From CAYRYU01 sp964428355 (GTDB lineage Bacteria > Muiribacteriota > Ozemobacteria > Ozemobacterales > Ozemobacteraceae): a stretch of 64,000 bases of DNA. Where the stretch lies: positions 7,504 to 71,503 of the forward strand of contig CAYRYU010000030.1 of the NCBI GenBank assembly GCA_964428355.1. Reading direction: 5' to 3'. The translations under genes and the position numbers were made by a program. Within the stretch, counting starts at the first letter, position 1, and each line of letters starts with the position of its first letter. The notes beneath the pieces are model-generated. The model had not been told where the DNA came from. It was given only the letters and a program-made list of their open reading frames with translations, and ran no database searches. Shown in pieces: positions 51,174 to 60,319 of this stretch.

Positions 51174-51607
51174 TCTACCTCGAACAGGAAAGAATCGGTC
51201 CGGGAAGGGGGGATCCCGAAATCAAAACGGGAAAGGTTTCCCCCGCAATTCCGGATGACCGTTTGACGGTCGCCGTCGCGGTAATAGACCACTTTCACTG
51301 TCCCAAAGGAATCGTTTCCACCCGGGATGGCCAGCTCCAGACGCCCCTTTTCCCGCCGTACAGAGACCGCGCACTTGATGTCCATGGTCATCTGGTCCAG
51401 GAGACGGCCCGCGGCGAAGTAATAGGCCGCGTAACGGGATCCCTGCTCCGACACGTGGGTCATGTTCGTCCAGATCCGGAGCAAGGCGTAAAGGAGGATG
51501 GAGAGGACCATCGCCCCGACGAGAACCTCGATCAGGGAAAACCCGCATTTGGAAAGGTTCAAGCGGGCCCAACGGATTCCAGCATCCCGCATCGTCTTCA
51601 CCCTCAT
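51170..51607 (-). CDS. Prepilin-type pseudopilin (PilW/GspJ-like)
   Basis: A 145-residue protein with the class III signal KCGFSLIEVLVGAMVLSILL (Gly at -1, Phe at +1, Glu at +5). A compact C-terminal part resembles minor pseudopilin J or PilW (RLLDQMTMDIKCAVSVRREK, VKVVYYRDGDRQTVIRN). Its ATG directly follows the TGA of the PilX-like gene (TGAATG), and its stop overlaps the next start, so translation is coupled along the operon. Confidence 0.85.
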   Translation of the reverse strand: MRVKTMRDAGIRWARLNLSKCGFSLIEVLVGAMVLSILLYALLRIWTNMTHVSEQGSRYAAYYFAAGRLLDQMTMDIKCAVSVRREKGRLELAIPGGNDSFGTVKVVYYRDGDRQTVIRNCGGNLSRFDFGIPPSRTDSFLFEVE

Positions 51608-53830
51608 TCAGGAGCCGGGGCGGAAATACATCCGCCGCTCGTCAGAACAGAAAAAACGATAGGGAAAGAAAGGTTCGGAGGGATCCCCTTCCGGGGCTCG
51701 AAGGCGTCCAAACGCCGGTCCGAGGGCGATCTCCTTCCGCTGGTTACCTGCGACCAGGTTCGCGATGTCGAGACGGCCCGCCGCAACGGGCCCCTTGACG
51801 GTGAACCCGCCCAGACCGGGTTCTTTGGAAAGAACCCCCCCGTTACCGAGGCATATCAGGGATGCCTGGATGGGCTGATCGGTTCCGATGGTGATCGATC
51901 CCCCGGAGCACAGCGTCAAGGGCTCCTGACCCGCAATCACCGGGGCCCGGATGACGATGTCCCTACGGGTCAGGATGATTCCGCCATGGCCCCGGCCTAT
52001 TTTCAGAGGCTTTTCGATGATCATGGGGCCCTGCCCTTCGATCGCGATTATTCCCGGAACGGAAACCTCCCCCGAAAGGGGGTCCTGGTATCTCGTGAGA
52101 AGGCTCTCCAGACTGTCGATCGAAACGACGCTCTTCGCCTGGATCTCGGGAAAACCAGGAAGCCTGTGGAGGTCGCCCTGGAAGAGAGGTCGCTCTCCGG
52201 GTTTTCCAATTCCCACGTCATGGCCCAGGTGAGCCTGGCCCCCGGGTTCGAAGCGTGGAAGCCGGACCCCGCCCGCCGAAAGGGCGTCGGAAAGCTGGGG
52301 AGAACGCCAGACGATTCCATCAGGGGGAACGGGGTCGTTCGTGACTGCTCCTGACGGGGAGTCCGGGGATCCGTCTTCCCCGTTCGTCCCGGAAAAGTCC
52401 AGGAACCGGTTCATTGGCTCTTCTTCTATCCTCGACATCAAAGCTCCCGCGAAGTGTTCCCAAAGTCCTTCCTCGTTGGACGCTCCGATCCGCAGGACGT
52501 TTCGAATTCCCTCCAGGGTTCTGCGGGTCTTCAGATCCTCGTCGGTGAAAGGATCCCGACGGGCAATCCTTCCCCAAAGTGTCCGCCCCAGGTAGGGCAG
52601 GGTCACGTTCTCGTAGTTCCGGCCGAACAACTGGCAGTTCATCGTGGCCAGATGGACATACGAGCGTTTCACGTCCCCCAGAACGAACGCAGGACTGAAG
52701 GCATTTTTCGTTCCCGCGAGGCGGAGGAAGAAGGTTCCGTGGGTTTCCTGCCACCCGCGTTCCCGGAAAAGGAACCTCATCGCCTGCGTATCATTGAACC
52801 GGACAACGCTCTGGTTGGCGAACTCGATGTCGTCGTTGAACCCGGTGCACTCCAGAAAGAATTCCTGGATTGCCGGAGGGGATTCGAACCCTTGCCCCGA
52901 GCCGCTCATCGCATTCCAGGCTAGAAGGTAGAGATCGAGCGGGGTTTTCAGCCGGTATTTCCTGGTCCGGAGAAGAAACCGCTCGGAAAGGTCATCCCCT
53001 TCCATTCCCTCGGAAAGGTTGGCTTCCCATGCCCCGTTTCCGAGGAAAACCAGACCGTTCCCGCCCACTGCGTCGGCGATTCCAGCCCGGACTTTCGAAA
53101 AGTCCCATCTCTGGCCGGCAACGAGATCGAAGGAAATGCCATGATCGAGCACGATCGGCTTCGCAGGCCTACCGTCCGCCAGGGAGAAACGATCGCGTTC
53201 CCGGGACATTTCCTGGACCTTCTGATGGAGGGGATTCTGCAGACCCTGATCTTCTGGGGGATTCCTGACGAACAGGGTGAACCTCGAAAGAACGGGGTGA
53301 ACGACCGAAACCACCTTGATCCGACGCAACAGGCTCAGGACGCGCGTTACCGGTCCACACCAGGCGCGGGCGGAGATCCGGATCATCCCCTCACGTTCCC
53401 GGGGGTCGGGCTGGAACCCCACTGCCGCGGCCGGAATCGGCAGGGGCCTGAGTCCCGCAACCTCGAGCGTTACCTCCACACCAACGTTCCCATGCAGAAT
53501 TGGCTGGGCCTTGTGGTCCTCGACGAGCCGTTGGATTTCCGGCCCTGTTTCGGCTTGAAACACTTTCCCCCCAAGCTCGGAATCAGGTTTGGAGAGGATT
53601 CCCGCGTAGAACTCCGCCAGCTTTGGCCGGTCTTTGGGAAGGCCCGGGCGGGCGAGAACACGTTGGATGTCGTCCAGTGCAGCTTCGGCAAGGCTGACAG
53701 CGGTGGTTCCTTCGAAGTATCTGTGCGCAGTACCCGAATGCTGACGGGCAAAAAAAGACGTTGACAGGAAGTAACCCACGATCAGGACCATAATGAAGAT
53801 CGCGGCGGGAAGGACGATTCCCCTTCTCAT
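51608..53830 (-). CDS. Large PilX/GspK-like pilus assembly protein
   Basis: A 740-residue protein starting RRGIVLPAAIFIMVLIVGYF followed by FARQHSGTAHRYFEGTTAVS and LAEAALDD. This is the RG-x-hydrophobic leader and helical stalk of PilX/GspK-type minor pseudopilins, with the N-terminal Glu absent as in GspK. The remaining 680 residues are far larger than PilX (about 200) or GspK (about 330). They end in repeated short beta strands (GIIAIEGQGPMIIEKPLKIG, GSITIGTDQPIQASLICL) like the polymer-forming or bactofilin-like beta-helix of some PilX-associated proteins. It overlaps the upstream prepilin gene by four bases (ATGA). Confidence 0.75.
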   Translation of the reverse strand: MRRGIVLPAAIFIMVLIVGYFLSTSFFARQHSGTAHRYFEGTTAVSLAEAALDDIQRVLARPGLPKDRPKLAEFYAGILSKPDSELGGKVFQAETGPEIQRLVEDHKAQPILHGNVGVEVTLEVAGLRPLPIPAAAVGFQPDPREREGMIRISARAWCGPVTRVLSLLRRIKVVSVVHPVLSRFTLFVRNPPEDQGLQNPLHQKVQEMSRERDRFSLADGRPAKPIVLDHGISFDLVAGQRWDFSKVRAGIADAVGGNGLVFLGNGAWEANLSEGMEGDDLSERFLLRTRKYRLKTPLDLYLLAWNAMSGSGQGFESPPAIQEFFLECTGFNDDIEFANQSVVRFNDTQAMRFLFRERGWQETHGTFFLRLAGTKNAFSPAFVLGDVKRSYVHLATMNCQLFGRNYENVTLPYLGRTLWGRIARRDPFTDEDLKTRRTLEGIRNVLRIGASNEEGLWEHFAGALMSRIEEEPMNRFLDFSGTNGEDGSPDSPSGAVTNDPVPPDGIVWRSPQLSDALSAGGVRLPRFEPGGQAHLGHDVGIGKPGERPLFQGDLHRLPGFPEIQAKSVVSIDSLESLLTRYQDPLSGEVSVPGIIAIEGQGPMIIEKPLKIGRGHGGIILTRRDIVIRAPVIAGQEPLTLCSGGSITIGTDQPIQASLICLGNGGVLSKEPGLGGFTVKGPVAAGRLDIANLVAGNQRKEIALGPAFGRLRAPEGDPSEPFFPYRFFCSDERRMYFRPGS

Positions 53831-54465
53831 TTTCCAGGCCAGTCCAAGGGATGGGAGACATCCCGAAGGGGCGTCTTCCGGCGAAACTCGAGGGGAATGA
53901 CATGCCGGGGGTCCGAAGCGGAGCGTTGAAAAGCAATTTCCACGACCAGGACAGAAACCGAAGCCGGATCCGTGGTGGGACTTCCCGTCAAATCGCGGGT
54001 TTGGGCAGAGACCGAGAATTCATTGGCAGGAACGCCGGAATCCAGCAGAAGGAATGCGGTTTCACTGCCCCCGATGGTCCGACGGACCGTTCTTCCATCT
54101 CCCTCCCAACGGTAGGAAATACGCGGAATGGAGTTTCCACCTGAATCGAGTGAGTCGATCAGATCGAGACCCGTCCTCCCGACGATCTCCCACCGACGGG
54201 CGGAAAGGCTGTCCCGCTCGAGGAATTGTCGGATCGATTCGGCCGTCGCACCGACGGTCGCAAGCATTCCCGACTCGCTTGCGACACGCCCGGAAGAGAG
54301 AAAAACACGGAACAGACCCGTGAGCAAGAGGATCGCAACGAAACCGAACACCATCACCTCGACCAGCGTCACCCCGCCTGGCGGATGGGAACCGACCGCG
54401 TCTTCCGGATTCCGCCGGATGATGGGGTGGAAGAAAGTGAGAAAAGGCCTGCAATGCCGGTTCAA
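53827..54465 (-). CDS. Prepilin-type pseudopilin, first of the operon
   Basis: A 212-residue protein whose class III signal PPGGVTLVEVMVFGFVAILL is placed about 30 residues from the TTG start. No ATG or clear ribosome site is visible, so the start is uncertain. The stalk is followed by VASESGMLATVGATAESIRQ, a typical PilW/GspJ helix, and a beta-rich head. Its stop overlaps the start of the large PilX/GspK-like gene. This begins a set of four pseudopilin-type genes without any ATPase, platform or peptidase gene nearby, so the motor must be encoded elsewhere. Confidence 0.8.
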   Translation of the reverse strand: MNRHCRPFLTFFHPIIRRNPEDAVGSHPPGGVTLVEVMVFGFVAILLLTGLFRVFLSSGRVASESGMLATVGATAESIRQFLERDSLSARRWEIVGRTGLDLIDSLDSGGNSIPRISYRWEGDGRTVRRTIGGSETAFLLLDSGVPANEFSVSAQTRDLTGSPTTDPASVSVLVVEIAFQRSASDPRHVIPLEFRRKTPLRDVSHPLDWPGK

Positions 54466-54510
54466 CGGTTGGCCAGAGCGGTTCCGGACGGGGATGTCGA
54501 CCTCTCCAGG

Positions 54511-55521
54511 TCAGGGCGTTCCATGGGAGTCTTCCGGCTTCGGGAGCAGGTTGAAACGGAAACTCAGGACATTGGCAGGAAGCTTCCTCGCCTTGACGGA
54601 TCTGGCGGAGAAATGGGAACCGGGCTTCTTGTCGGACGAAACCGATGCCAGGATGGAAACCGAAGGCGTCTGGAAATCCTTGTCTGGAGCGGTCTGGATC
54701 GCGGCAAGAAGATCCACGAAATAGCCGTTGAAGGGGATTTCCCCGCCGTTGATGGTTATCGAAAGGAAATCGAACTTGTCCGGCCCCTTTTCGAGGGCAT
54801 CGGCAAAAAAGGACTCCGCCGCCGCGGAATCGACATCATAGGAACCCTTCTCGAGACCGCTCTTGATGGTGAAGCCGGGCTTGCCCTGAGGCTCGAAGGA
54901 AACTTCGATCAGATTCTGGCCGGTTTCCTTGGGAATCTCGGGAACACATTTCAGATCTGGAAGAACGACCGAGGGAGGAGTGACATAGAATTTCGTCTTT
55001 CCCGCCCGGTCGTAGATGCTCCGCATTCGCTTCATCCAATGCTGGATCGCGAGAGGGTTTCCCACGATCGGGTCGATGGAATACCATGTCGCGTCATCCC
55101 CGAGAACCAGGGTCGTGACGTGGAACCGCCAGACGATCTGCCCGCCCTCCATCATGGGGCCCACGATGAACAGCTTTCGGATGCTCTCCGGCTTCAGGCC
55201 CATCCGAAGGGCTATCAGGTGGACCGTCATGGCCCGGCCGAAACAGAAGCCGATGATTCCCTGAGGATCGTATTTTCCCAGGTTGTCGAGTCGCGCGACT
55301 TTGTGGTTCGCCGCAGAATCATAGAGAAACTCGCGCTGGGAGAAGGTCAGGGATTTGAGGTTCCCGGGAGCATCCTTGGCGATCCCGATGAACCAGGACC
55401 TGACCTCGTCGCTCGTGACCTTCGCCCCGACAGGGTTTTCCTGGCCGAATGCCGGGGCCAGCCAGAATGCCACAACACAAACGATTCCCAGACAGACCGT
55501 CGACTTCAATTTCGATCTCAT
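54511..55521 (-). CDS. Exported protein-glutaminase-like Cys-His-Asp protein
   Basis: A 336-residue exported protein (signal peptide STVCLGIVCVVAFWLAPAFG). The central region resembles the protein-glutaminase fold, a papain/transglutaminase relative that deamidates protein glutamines. Cys93 is in IIGFCFGRAMTVHLIALRMG, His134 in VWRFHVTTLVLGD, and Asp150 in WYSIDPIVGNPLAIQHWM. Spacing and order of the triad fit that family. A C-terminal part of about 150 residues is of unknown fold. The ATG at 55521 follows GGAGG at six bases. It lies between the SpoIID-like gene and the pseudopilin operon, all on one strand. Confidence 0.7.
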   Translation of the reverse strand: MRSKLKSTVCLGIVCVVAFWLAPAFGQENPVGAKVTSDEVRSWFIGIAKDAPGNLKSLTFSQREFLYDSAANHKVARLDNLGKYDPQGIIGFCFGRAMTVHLIALRMGLKPESIRKLFIVGPMMEGGQIVWRFHVTTLVLGDDATWYSIDPIVGNPLAIQHWMKRMRSIYDRAGKTKFYVTPPSVVLPDLKCVPEIPKETGQNLIEVSFEPQGKPGFTIKSGLEKGSYDVDSAAAESFFADALEKGPDKFDFLSITINGGEIPFNGYFVDLLAAIQTAPDKDFQTPSVSILASVSSDKKPGSHFSARSVKARKLPANVLSFRFNLLPKPEDSHGTP

Positions 55522-55585
55522 GACGAACCTCCTCGACCCCGCGAAGCAGTTGGGACACCCTCGGGCCGCCAGATGCAAGGCGGAT

Positions 55586-57217
55586 TCAGTACCATTGTTT
55601 CAGAGAACTCCCCGGATAGTAATGGAGAAGGATCCTGTCGAAGGACCAACCCCGTTTTGCGAGCGACTGTGCGCCCGTCTGGCACATCCCGACACCGTGC
55701 CCGAAACCCGCGCCGGTCAAGGTTCCACCTGCAATGAAACCCGCGGAATCGAGTTTCCATTCGGCCACGAAACAGGAACTCTTGAGGCTTCCCAGGAGCT
55801 GGCGGATGGCAAGCTCCTTCTTGACGGTCTTGGAACCTGCCTCCCCGACGAAAGTGAGCTGGTAGATCCGTCCGGAAAATCCGCGGGCGATGTCGGTCAC
55901 CTTCCTGATCCGGCCCACGCCGATCTTGTCCTGGACCGTTTTCCAGTCGGCGGCGGAGAATGTCTTCGTCCAGCGGAACTTGTCTCCCCCTTCGACCGTC
56001 TTGTCACCGCAAAAACTTTCGGGAGGGGTCCGGATGAAGACGCCCGCCTGTTCCTCCTCGGAAAGGTCGAGGTCTGGGGGCTGCACCGCGTCCCAGACGC
56101 CAGCCAGAACCGGAATCGCGGGAGGGCCCCACACGAGATGGTTGGCTTCCCCGTGACCGCCGCAGTTGGAGGAGTAGAAGGCAGGAACGATGCCGCCCTG
56201 AGCGGTTCCGAGGACGAATCCCCAGGTGGGTGCAATCTTCTTCGCAATATCTGGGGTAACGGACGTCTCTCCCGCATAGACCTGGCAATGCTGCTCGGAA
56301 CAGGTGTCGAACCCTTCTCCAATATGACGCTGGCCGATTCCGGCGAGGATCATCCCGCGGGCCGCAACCGCCTGGGCCTGAAGGGCTCCGATCTGGGCCT
56401 TCGCCGAGATTTCGGAGGGAACCACTCCGGCAAGGACCCTTTCAAGGCCCGAGGTCTGGATGCAGTCGACCGCGTCGTGGGCTCCCCACCTGAACGTGAT
56501 GGGCCCACGGTAATCGCGGTCCTCGAAACCGTGCCAGGGATATCCTGCGGCATACTCGACCTTCTTGAGGCGGATCAGCCCCGAAGGTTCGATCACCAGT
56601 TCCTGGCCGACAGCTTCCACCTGGCTTCCAACTTTCAGGGTGATCTTACCCTGCGAGAGAAGAACGGCTTCCTCCTGTATCTTGGCGGGAAATGCCGAGG
56701 CGGATAGGTTGTCGACCGTATTCTGCGCATCTTGAAGGTTGTCGAAGGATCCGATGGAAATCAGGACACTCCTGACATCGCACAGGAGAACCCCGGTTTC
56801 CGGATGGTACAATCGCTCCCCGACCGTCAATTCCCCGACCGGCCAGCCGGAAGCGCCCCAAAGGCACTTGGTCGCGGAAACCTTGCTGGAATCCGCAACT
56901 GGAATCGTATCGACGATCACATGATACCGGACGAGAGCTTTGCTGGCGAGCGCTCCCACGACCTGGACGGAATCGGTCCCGCGGATCTCGCCGGACCGGT
57001 CGCCCAGGCGCCAGACCGCGCCCTGGGGGCAGGTCAGATCGATATTTGAGGGATACTGGGCGACTTTGATGGCTATCGTTTTCTCCGCGGAAAAAGCCGC
57101 AAAAGGAAGGGCGACGACCGCCACCAATAATATGGTGAAAAGGAAAACACAAGAAGCCCACGGTTCCCGCAACAGGCGAAGAACCCCGGGCGTCGCGACT
57201 CCGCGGCGTATCTTCAT
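55586..57217 (-). CDS. SpoIID/LytB-domain murein protein
   Basis: A 543-residue exported or anchored protein with an N-terminal hydrophobic segment (CVFLFTILLVAVVALPFAAF), a region of about 200 residues of unknown type, and a C-terminal SpoIID/LytB domain: LERVLAGVVPSEISAKAQIG, ALQAQAVAARGMILA, the Cys-rich FDTCSEQHCQVYAG, AFYSSNCGGHGE, and GAGFGHGVGMCQTGAQSLA to the end. SpoIID enzymes are lytic transglycosylases acting on denuded glycan; the amidase-enhancer LytB is related. The frame continues upstream; ATG codons at 57229 and 57217 are the likely starts, the second having GGAG before it. Confidence 0.88.
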   Translation of the reverse strand: MKIRRGVATPGVLRLLREPWASCVFLFTILLVAVVALPFAAFSAEKTIAIKVAQYPSNIDLTCPQGAVWRLGDRSGEIRGTDSVQVVGALASKALVRYHVIVDTIPVADSSKVSATKCLWGASGWPVGELTVGERLYHPETGVLLCDVRSVLISIGSFDNLQDAQNTVDNLSASAFPAKIQEEAVLLSQGKITLKVGSQVEAVGQELVIEPSGLIRLKKVEYAAGYPWHGFEDRDYRGPITFRWGAHDAVDCIQTSGLERVLAGVVPSEISAKAQIGALQAQAVAARGMILAGIGQRHIGEGFDTCSEQHCQVYAGETSVTPDIAKKIAPTWGFVLGTAQGGIVPAFYSSNCGGHGEANHLVWGPPAIPVLAGVWDAVQPPDLDLSEEEQAGVFIRTPPESFCGDKTVEGGDKFRWTKTFSAADWKTVQDKIGVGRIRKVTDIARGFSGRIYQLTFVGEAGSKTVKKELAIRQLLGSLKSSCFVAEWKLDSAGFIAGGTLTGAGFGHGVGMCQTGAQSLAKRGWSFDRILLHYYPGSSLKQWY

Positions 57218-57234
57218 TCGATTCTCCATACGAT

Positions 57235-57336
57235 CTACTTCGCGCCGATACCAGCGTTCATCGAAGTCCCCGGGCCGGTCTTTCCACCGGTTCCAACCCC
57301 TACTCCATACATCCCGAAGGCTTCTTTGAGATCCAT
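57235..57336 (-). CDS. Possible 33-residue Gly-rich peptide upstream of the SpoIID gene
   Basis: A short frame encodes MDLKEAFGMYGVGVGTGGK and 14 more residues, rich in Gly and ending GIGAK. Its TAG lies five bases before one of the possible SpoIID-gene starts, as in coupled leader or small-protein genes. There is no Shine-Dalgarno before its ATG, and it follows a terminator, so expression would need its own promoter. It is tentative. Confidence 0.3.
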   Translation of the reverse strand: MDLKEAFGMYGVGVGTGGKTGPGTSMNAGIGAK

Positions 57337-57361
57337 GATACCACGAAACGAGATAGGGGAA

Positions 57362-57408
57362 AAGAAAATCCCGGGACGAAGTCGTCTCCGACGAACGCGT
57401 CCCGGGAA
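57362..57408 (-). terminator. Terminator of the 867-residue protein gene
   Basis: A perfect 10-bp outer stem (TCCCGGGACG at 57370-57379 with its complement at 57399-57408) encloses a small inner stem-loop. On the minus strand it runs into TTTTCTTTT. It starts 46 bases past the stop at 57454. Confidence 0.85.
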
Positions 57409-57453
57409 ACGGCATCCCAATTGCCTAAGGAACATCTCCGGGCTCAGGTCATC

Positions 57454-60057
57454 TCACTGGACGTCCTGTTCAGGGTTGAGGGGTTCGAGGGGGGTGAGGA
57501 AATCCAGGAGTTCGGGTTTGTAATTCTCGTCGGAGGATGAAATCGAGAGAGTGATCCCAAGGTCCTCCTGGTTCCTTTCTATGGTTTCGAGAAGGGCGTG
57601 CCATTGCTCGTATTCGGCCTTCAGTTTCTCCTGGAGATCCTTGACCTTGCCGCTGGTTCTTTCTATATCCTCCCGGGTGCTCTTGATCCCTTCCTGAAAT
57701 TTTTCGATGTTCTTGTCGAGGATTTCCTTGGGAGCGTCGAATCCGCTCAGGGACTTCGATATCGTCGAATGCTTCACGTCGAGGTACTCACCCTTTTTCA
57801 GCAACCTGGTGAACCCTTCGGCGCGGACGACCTTGTCGAGTGCATCGGAGGCTTCCTTCCAGTTCTTGCAGGTTTTCTCCGCGAGTGCAAGGATGTCGAT
57901 CGAGTTCTTGACGTGGATTCCCATATTTACGACATCGACTCCCGCCATTCCAAGGGAATTCAGCCCTCTTTGAAAGGCCCCCGCGAGCTGGGCACCGTGC
58001 CTCTGGAAAAAGTAAGCCGGAGTCTTCTTGTCATCGCCGGGGGCGTCCGCCCCCGCCAGGATCCCCGTGCAGACCGGAGGAAGGGGAAAATCCGCCATGG
58101 GCATGACCATGCTGATGTCGGTTCCCTTGAACAATTCGTCTACGACCTTCCTGGGGCCGCGCCCGTTGTCCTCGTTGAAGGTAAGGTCCTTGATGTTCTG
58201 CTCCTTGTCCTCGAGATAAGCCTGAACGAGCTCATTCAGGCAGAACCTGGTCCTCTGGGCGGCCTGGACCTGGCACAGGGCGCGGTCATACAGGAGATCC
58301 CGGACGTTCTGTGACTTGACTTTCGGGTCATCCATGTTCTTCCCCTGCCAGATCATGAGGATTCCTGCAAGAGAGATCTCGAGCGAATCCTTTTGGATGT
58401 TCACCTGTTCGGTGATGATCGGCAACTCCTTCGATCCGACGCAGAGCGCATCCGCAGCGAAGGCTTCCCGAAGGACGTCATCGGTCCAGTTCTGGAAACT
58501 GTTCTTGTAGATCGCAAGGAGTGGAAGGTAGGTGAAGGGAACCTGTTCGATTCGCATCCCGACCACGTTCAGAATTGGGGAAAGCGCTCCGTTCTGGTCG
58601 CGCGGCTTTTCCATCATGAATCGCCGGAAATACATCAGCAGTGCGAAGTCGGGGCAGAAAAAGACCGGGTGCTTGTACTTTTCAAGATCTTTGTCCATCT
58701 GCCGCGCGGTCCCGCGGACCTGCTCATTGATTGCGTCGATTCCCATGTCCGCCCATCCCTTGACGTTGTACCATTTCTCCGGGGGCTTGGGCTTCCACGT
58801 CATGTAATCCGCACGATGGTTCCAGATTTCCTCGAGAACCTTCAGATCCCCCGGGAGGTCACGTGACTGGGTCGCCATCTGGTAGTAATAGGTCATGAGG
58901 ACCCCCTGGAGACGGAGGTTCTTGACCAGTTCCTTGTGGCGCTTGGCTATCTCGCCCTCCCCCGGGTTCCTTTTAAGCGCTTCGGCCATTTCATCCGCGG
59001 ATTTCAGCGCGGCGGCAATCTCCTGGTTCTCACCGATCCGGGTTTCCTTCTCGTTGTCCTTCAGGAAAGCGGAATACTTCTTGTCGGTCTCTTTCAGGAA
59101 TTCCTGGGAATCCTCGTAGGCCTTGTGCCATTTCTGTATCCTCTTTCCGAACTCCTGGAGGATTTGATTGATGATTTCCCAGGCTGCCGCGATCGCCAGG
59201 ATCGCGACGGTCCAAGGACCGGGCGGGATGAAAACAGTGGCCGCCAAGGCGATCATGGTGATCGAAGAAACGCAGTGCTGCATCGTCTCCCAGTTCATGG
59301 TCCCGGGATCGTCACTTTTGGCGTCCAGGAAGGTCTTCATTTCAACGATCGCGGCAAGGACCAGGAGGACGGTTCCGACGATGCTTGCCGCCCCCGCGAC
59401 ATTCGTCATTTTGGGGACCTCGGCACCCCCTTGGGTCCCCTTCCGCCAGTTGCGGAACGCAGTCGCCTTTTCGCCTTCCGGGAGAACCATATTCTGGGCG
59501 AACAGCTTTGCGTTGGCCACGGCGGGGTGCGTCGAAAACGATTTCCAGGCATTCAGAAGATTCTTCGAGAACTTGGCGAACCCTGAATTCCCCTCGGAGA
59601 AATGGGTTAGGCCGAAGGTGGTGGACCTCGCCAGAAAGGCGGAATAAGTCTCCTCACCCGCGACAAAGGCCCGGACCGTTTCGACGTTTGTTAGAACCTT
59701 CCCGAGAACGTATTCGTAGGTTGGAAGATCGGTCGCCTTGGGATCGACCAGCTGAAAGACGTTGGTCATGATCGCTCCCCAGATAGCCCAGGAGCGTTTC
59801 TCGATCTCGGCCTGGTCTTTTCCCCTGACCTCCTTGATCAGCTTCAGGAAATCCCCGGGCGTAAGAGTTTCCGCGGCATCGAATTTGTTGTCGGGACCCA
59901 TCCTGAGTTCCTTCGGGTTGCCGTTTGGATCCGGTTTTGCCCCCGGTGAGGGGGAAGGGGATGGCGTCGGATCGGCCGCCAGGACGAGGGTCTGGGCGAC
60001 CATGGCGAGACTGAGGATGAAGCAGAGATACCTGCGGGATCGTCCCGATCTGAACAT
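57454..60057 (-). CDS. Large exported helical protein with hydrophobic hairpin, unknown function
   Basis: An 867-residue exported protein. The signal peptide (YLCFILSLAMVAQTLVLAA) and a Pro/Ser linker are followed by an almost wholly helical protein. Two adjacent hydrophobic helices lie at about 215-300 (GAASIVGTVLLVLAAIVEM; TMIALAATVFIPPGPWTVAI then LAIAAAWEII), a hairpin like those of membrane-inserting helical toxins or of polytopic inner-membrane proteins. Eight or more Cys are scattered through the later part. A coiled coil lies near 780-830 (KFQEGIKSTREDIERTSGKV, KDLQEKLKAEYEQWHALL). The ATG has GGAGG six bases upstream. It has its own terminator. No family was recognised. Confidence 0.7.
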   Translation of the reverse strand: MFRSGRSRRYLCFILSLAMVAQTLVLAADPTPSPSPSPGAKPDPNGNPKELRMGPDNKFDAAETLTPGDFLKLIKEVRGKDQAEIEKRSWAIWGAIMTNVFQLVDPKATDLPTYEYVLGKVLTNVETVRAFVAGEETYSAFLARSTTFGLTHFSEGNSGFAKFSKNLLNAWKSFSTHPAVANAKLFAQNMVLPEGEKATAFRNWRKGTQGGAEVPKMTNVAGAASIVGTVLLVLAAIVEMKTFLDAKSDDPGTMNWETMQHCVSSITMIALAATVFIPPGPWTVAILAIAAAWEIINQILQEFGKRIQKWHKAYEDSQEFLKETDKKYSAFLKDNEKETRIGENQEIAAALKSADEMAEALKRNPGEGEIAKRHKELVKNLRLQGVLMTYYYQMATQSRDLPGDLKVLEEIWNHRADYMTWKPKPPEKWYNVKGWADMGIDAINEQVRGTARQMDKDLEKYKHPVFFCPDFALLMYFRRFMMEKPRDQNGALSPILNVVGMRIEQVPFTYLPLLAIYKNSFQNWTDDVLREAFAADALCVGSKELPIITEQVNIQKDSLEISLAGILMIWQGKNMDDPKVKSQNVRDLLYDRALCQVQAAQRTRFCLNELVQAYLEDKEQNIKDLTFNEDNGRGPRKVVDELFKGTDISMVMPMADFPLPPVCTGILAGADAPGDDKKTPAYFFQRHGAQLAGAFQRGLNSLGMAGVDVVNMGIHVKNSIDILALAEKTCKNWKEASDALDKVVRAEGFTRLLKKGEYLDVKHSTISKSLSGFDAPKEILDKNIEKFQEGIKSTREDIERTSGKVKDLQEKLKAEYEQWHALLETIERNQEDLGITLSISSSDENYKPELLDFLTPLEPLNPEQDVQ

Positions 60058-60319
60058 TGGAGACCTCCTCGCTCAAGGATCTTTCAAAGCCTTCCGGCTT
60101 TTGGGAAGGGCCTCGCGAGCAAAGTCGTTCTCCGGCCACCAACACCACCTCGTGAGCGAGTGGGACCGGTTTCTGGTTTGCTGGAAGCTCCCCCTGAACA
60201 ACACCCATTTGCTTGCGGTCGGATTTCTATCTGCATGCACATATTACCGCGACCGCGGAAATGGTTACGTAACTTCGGGAAACCCGATGGGAGTTCGACT
60301 CCCCAAAACGGAACGGATA

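Noticed and set aside
52870..52905. TTCGAA within a GGATTCGAACCC stretch resembling a tRNA T-arm on the minus strand
   Set aside because: It lies in the middle of the well-supported PilX/GspK-like reading frame, and no matching acceptor, D or anticodon arms are present.
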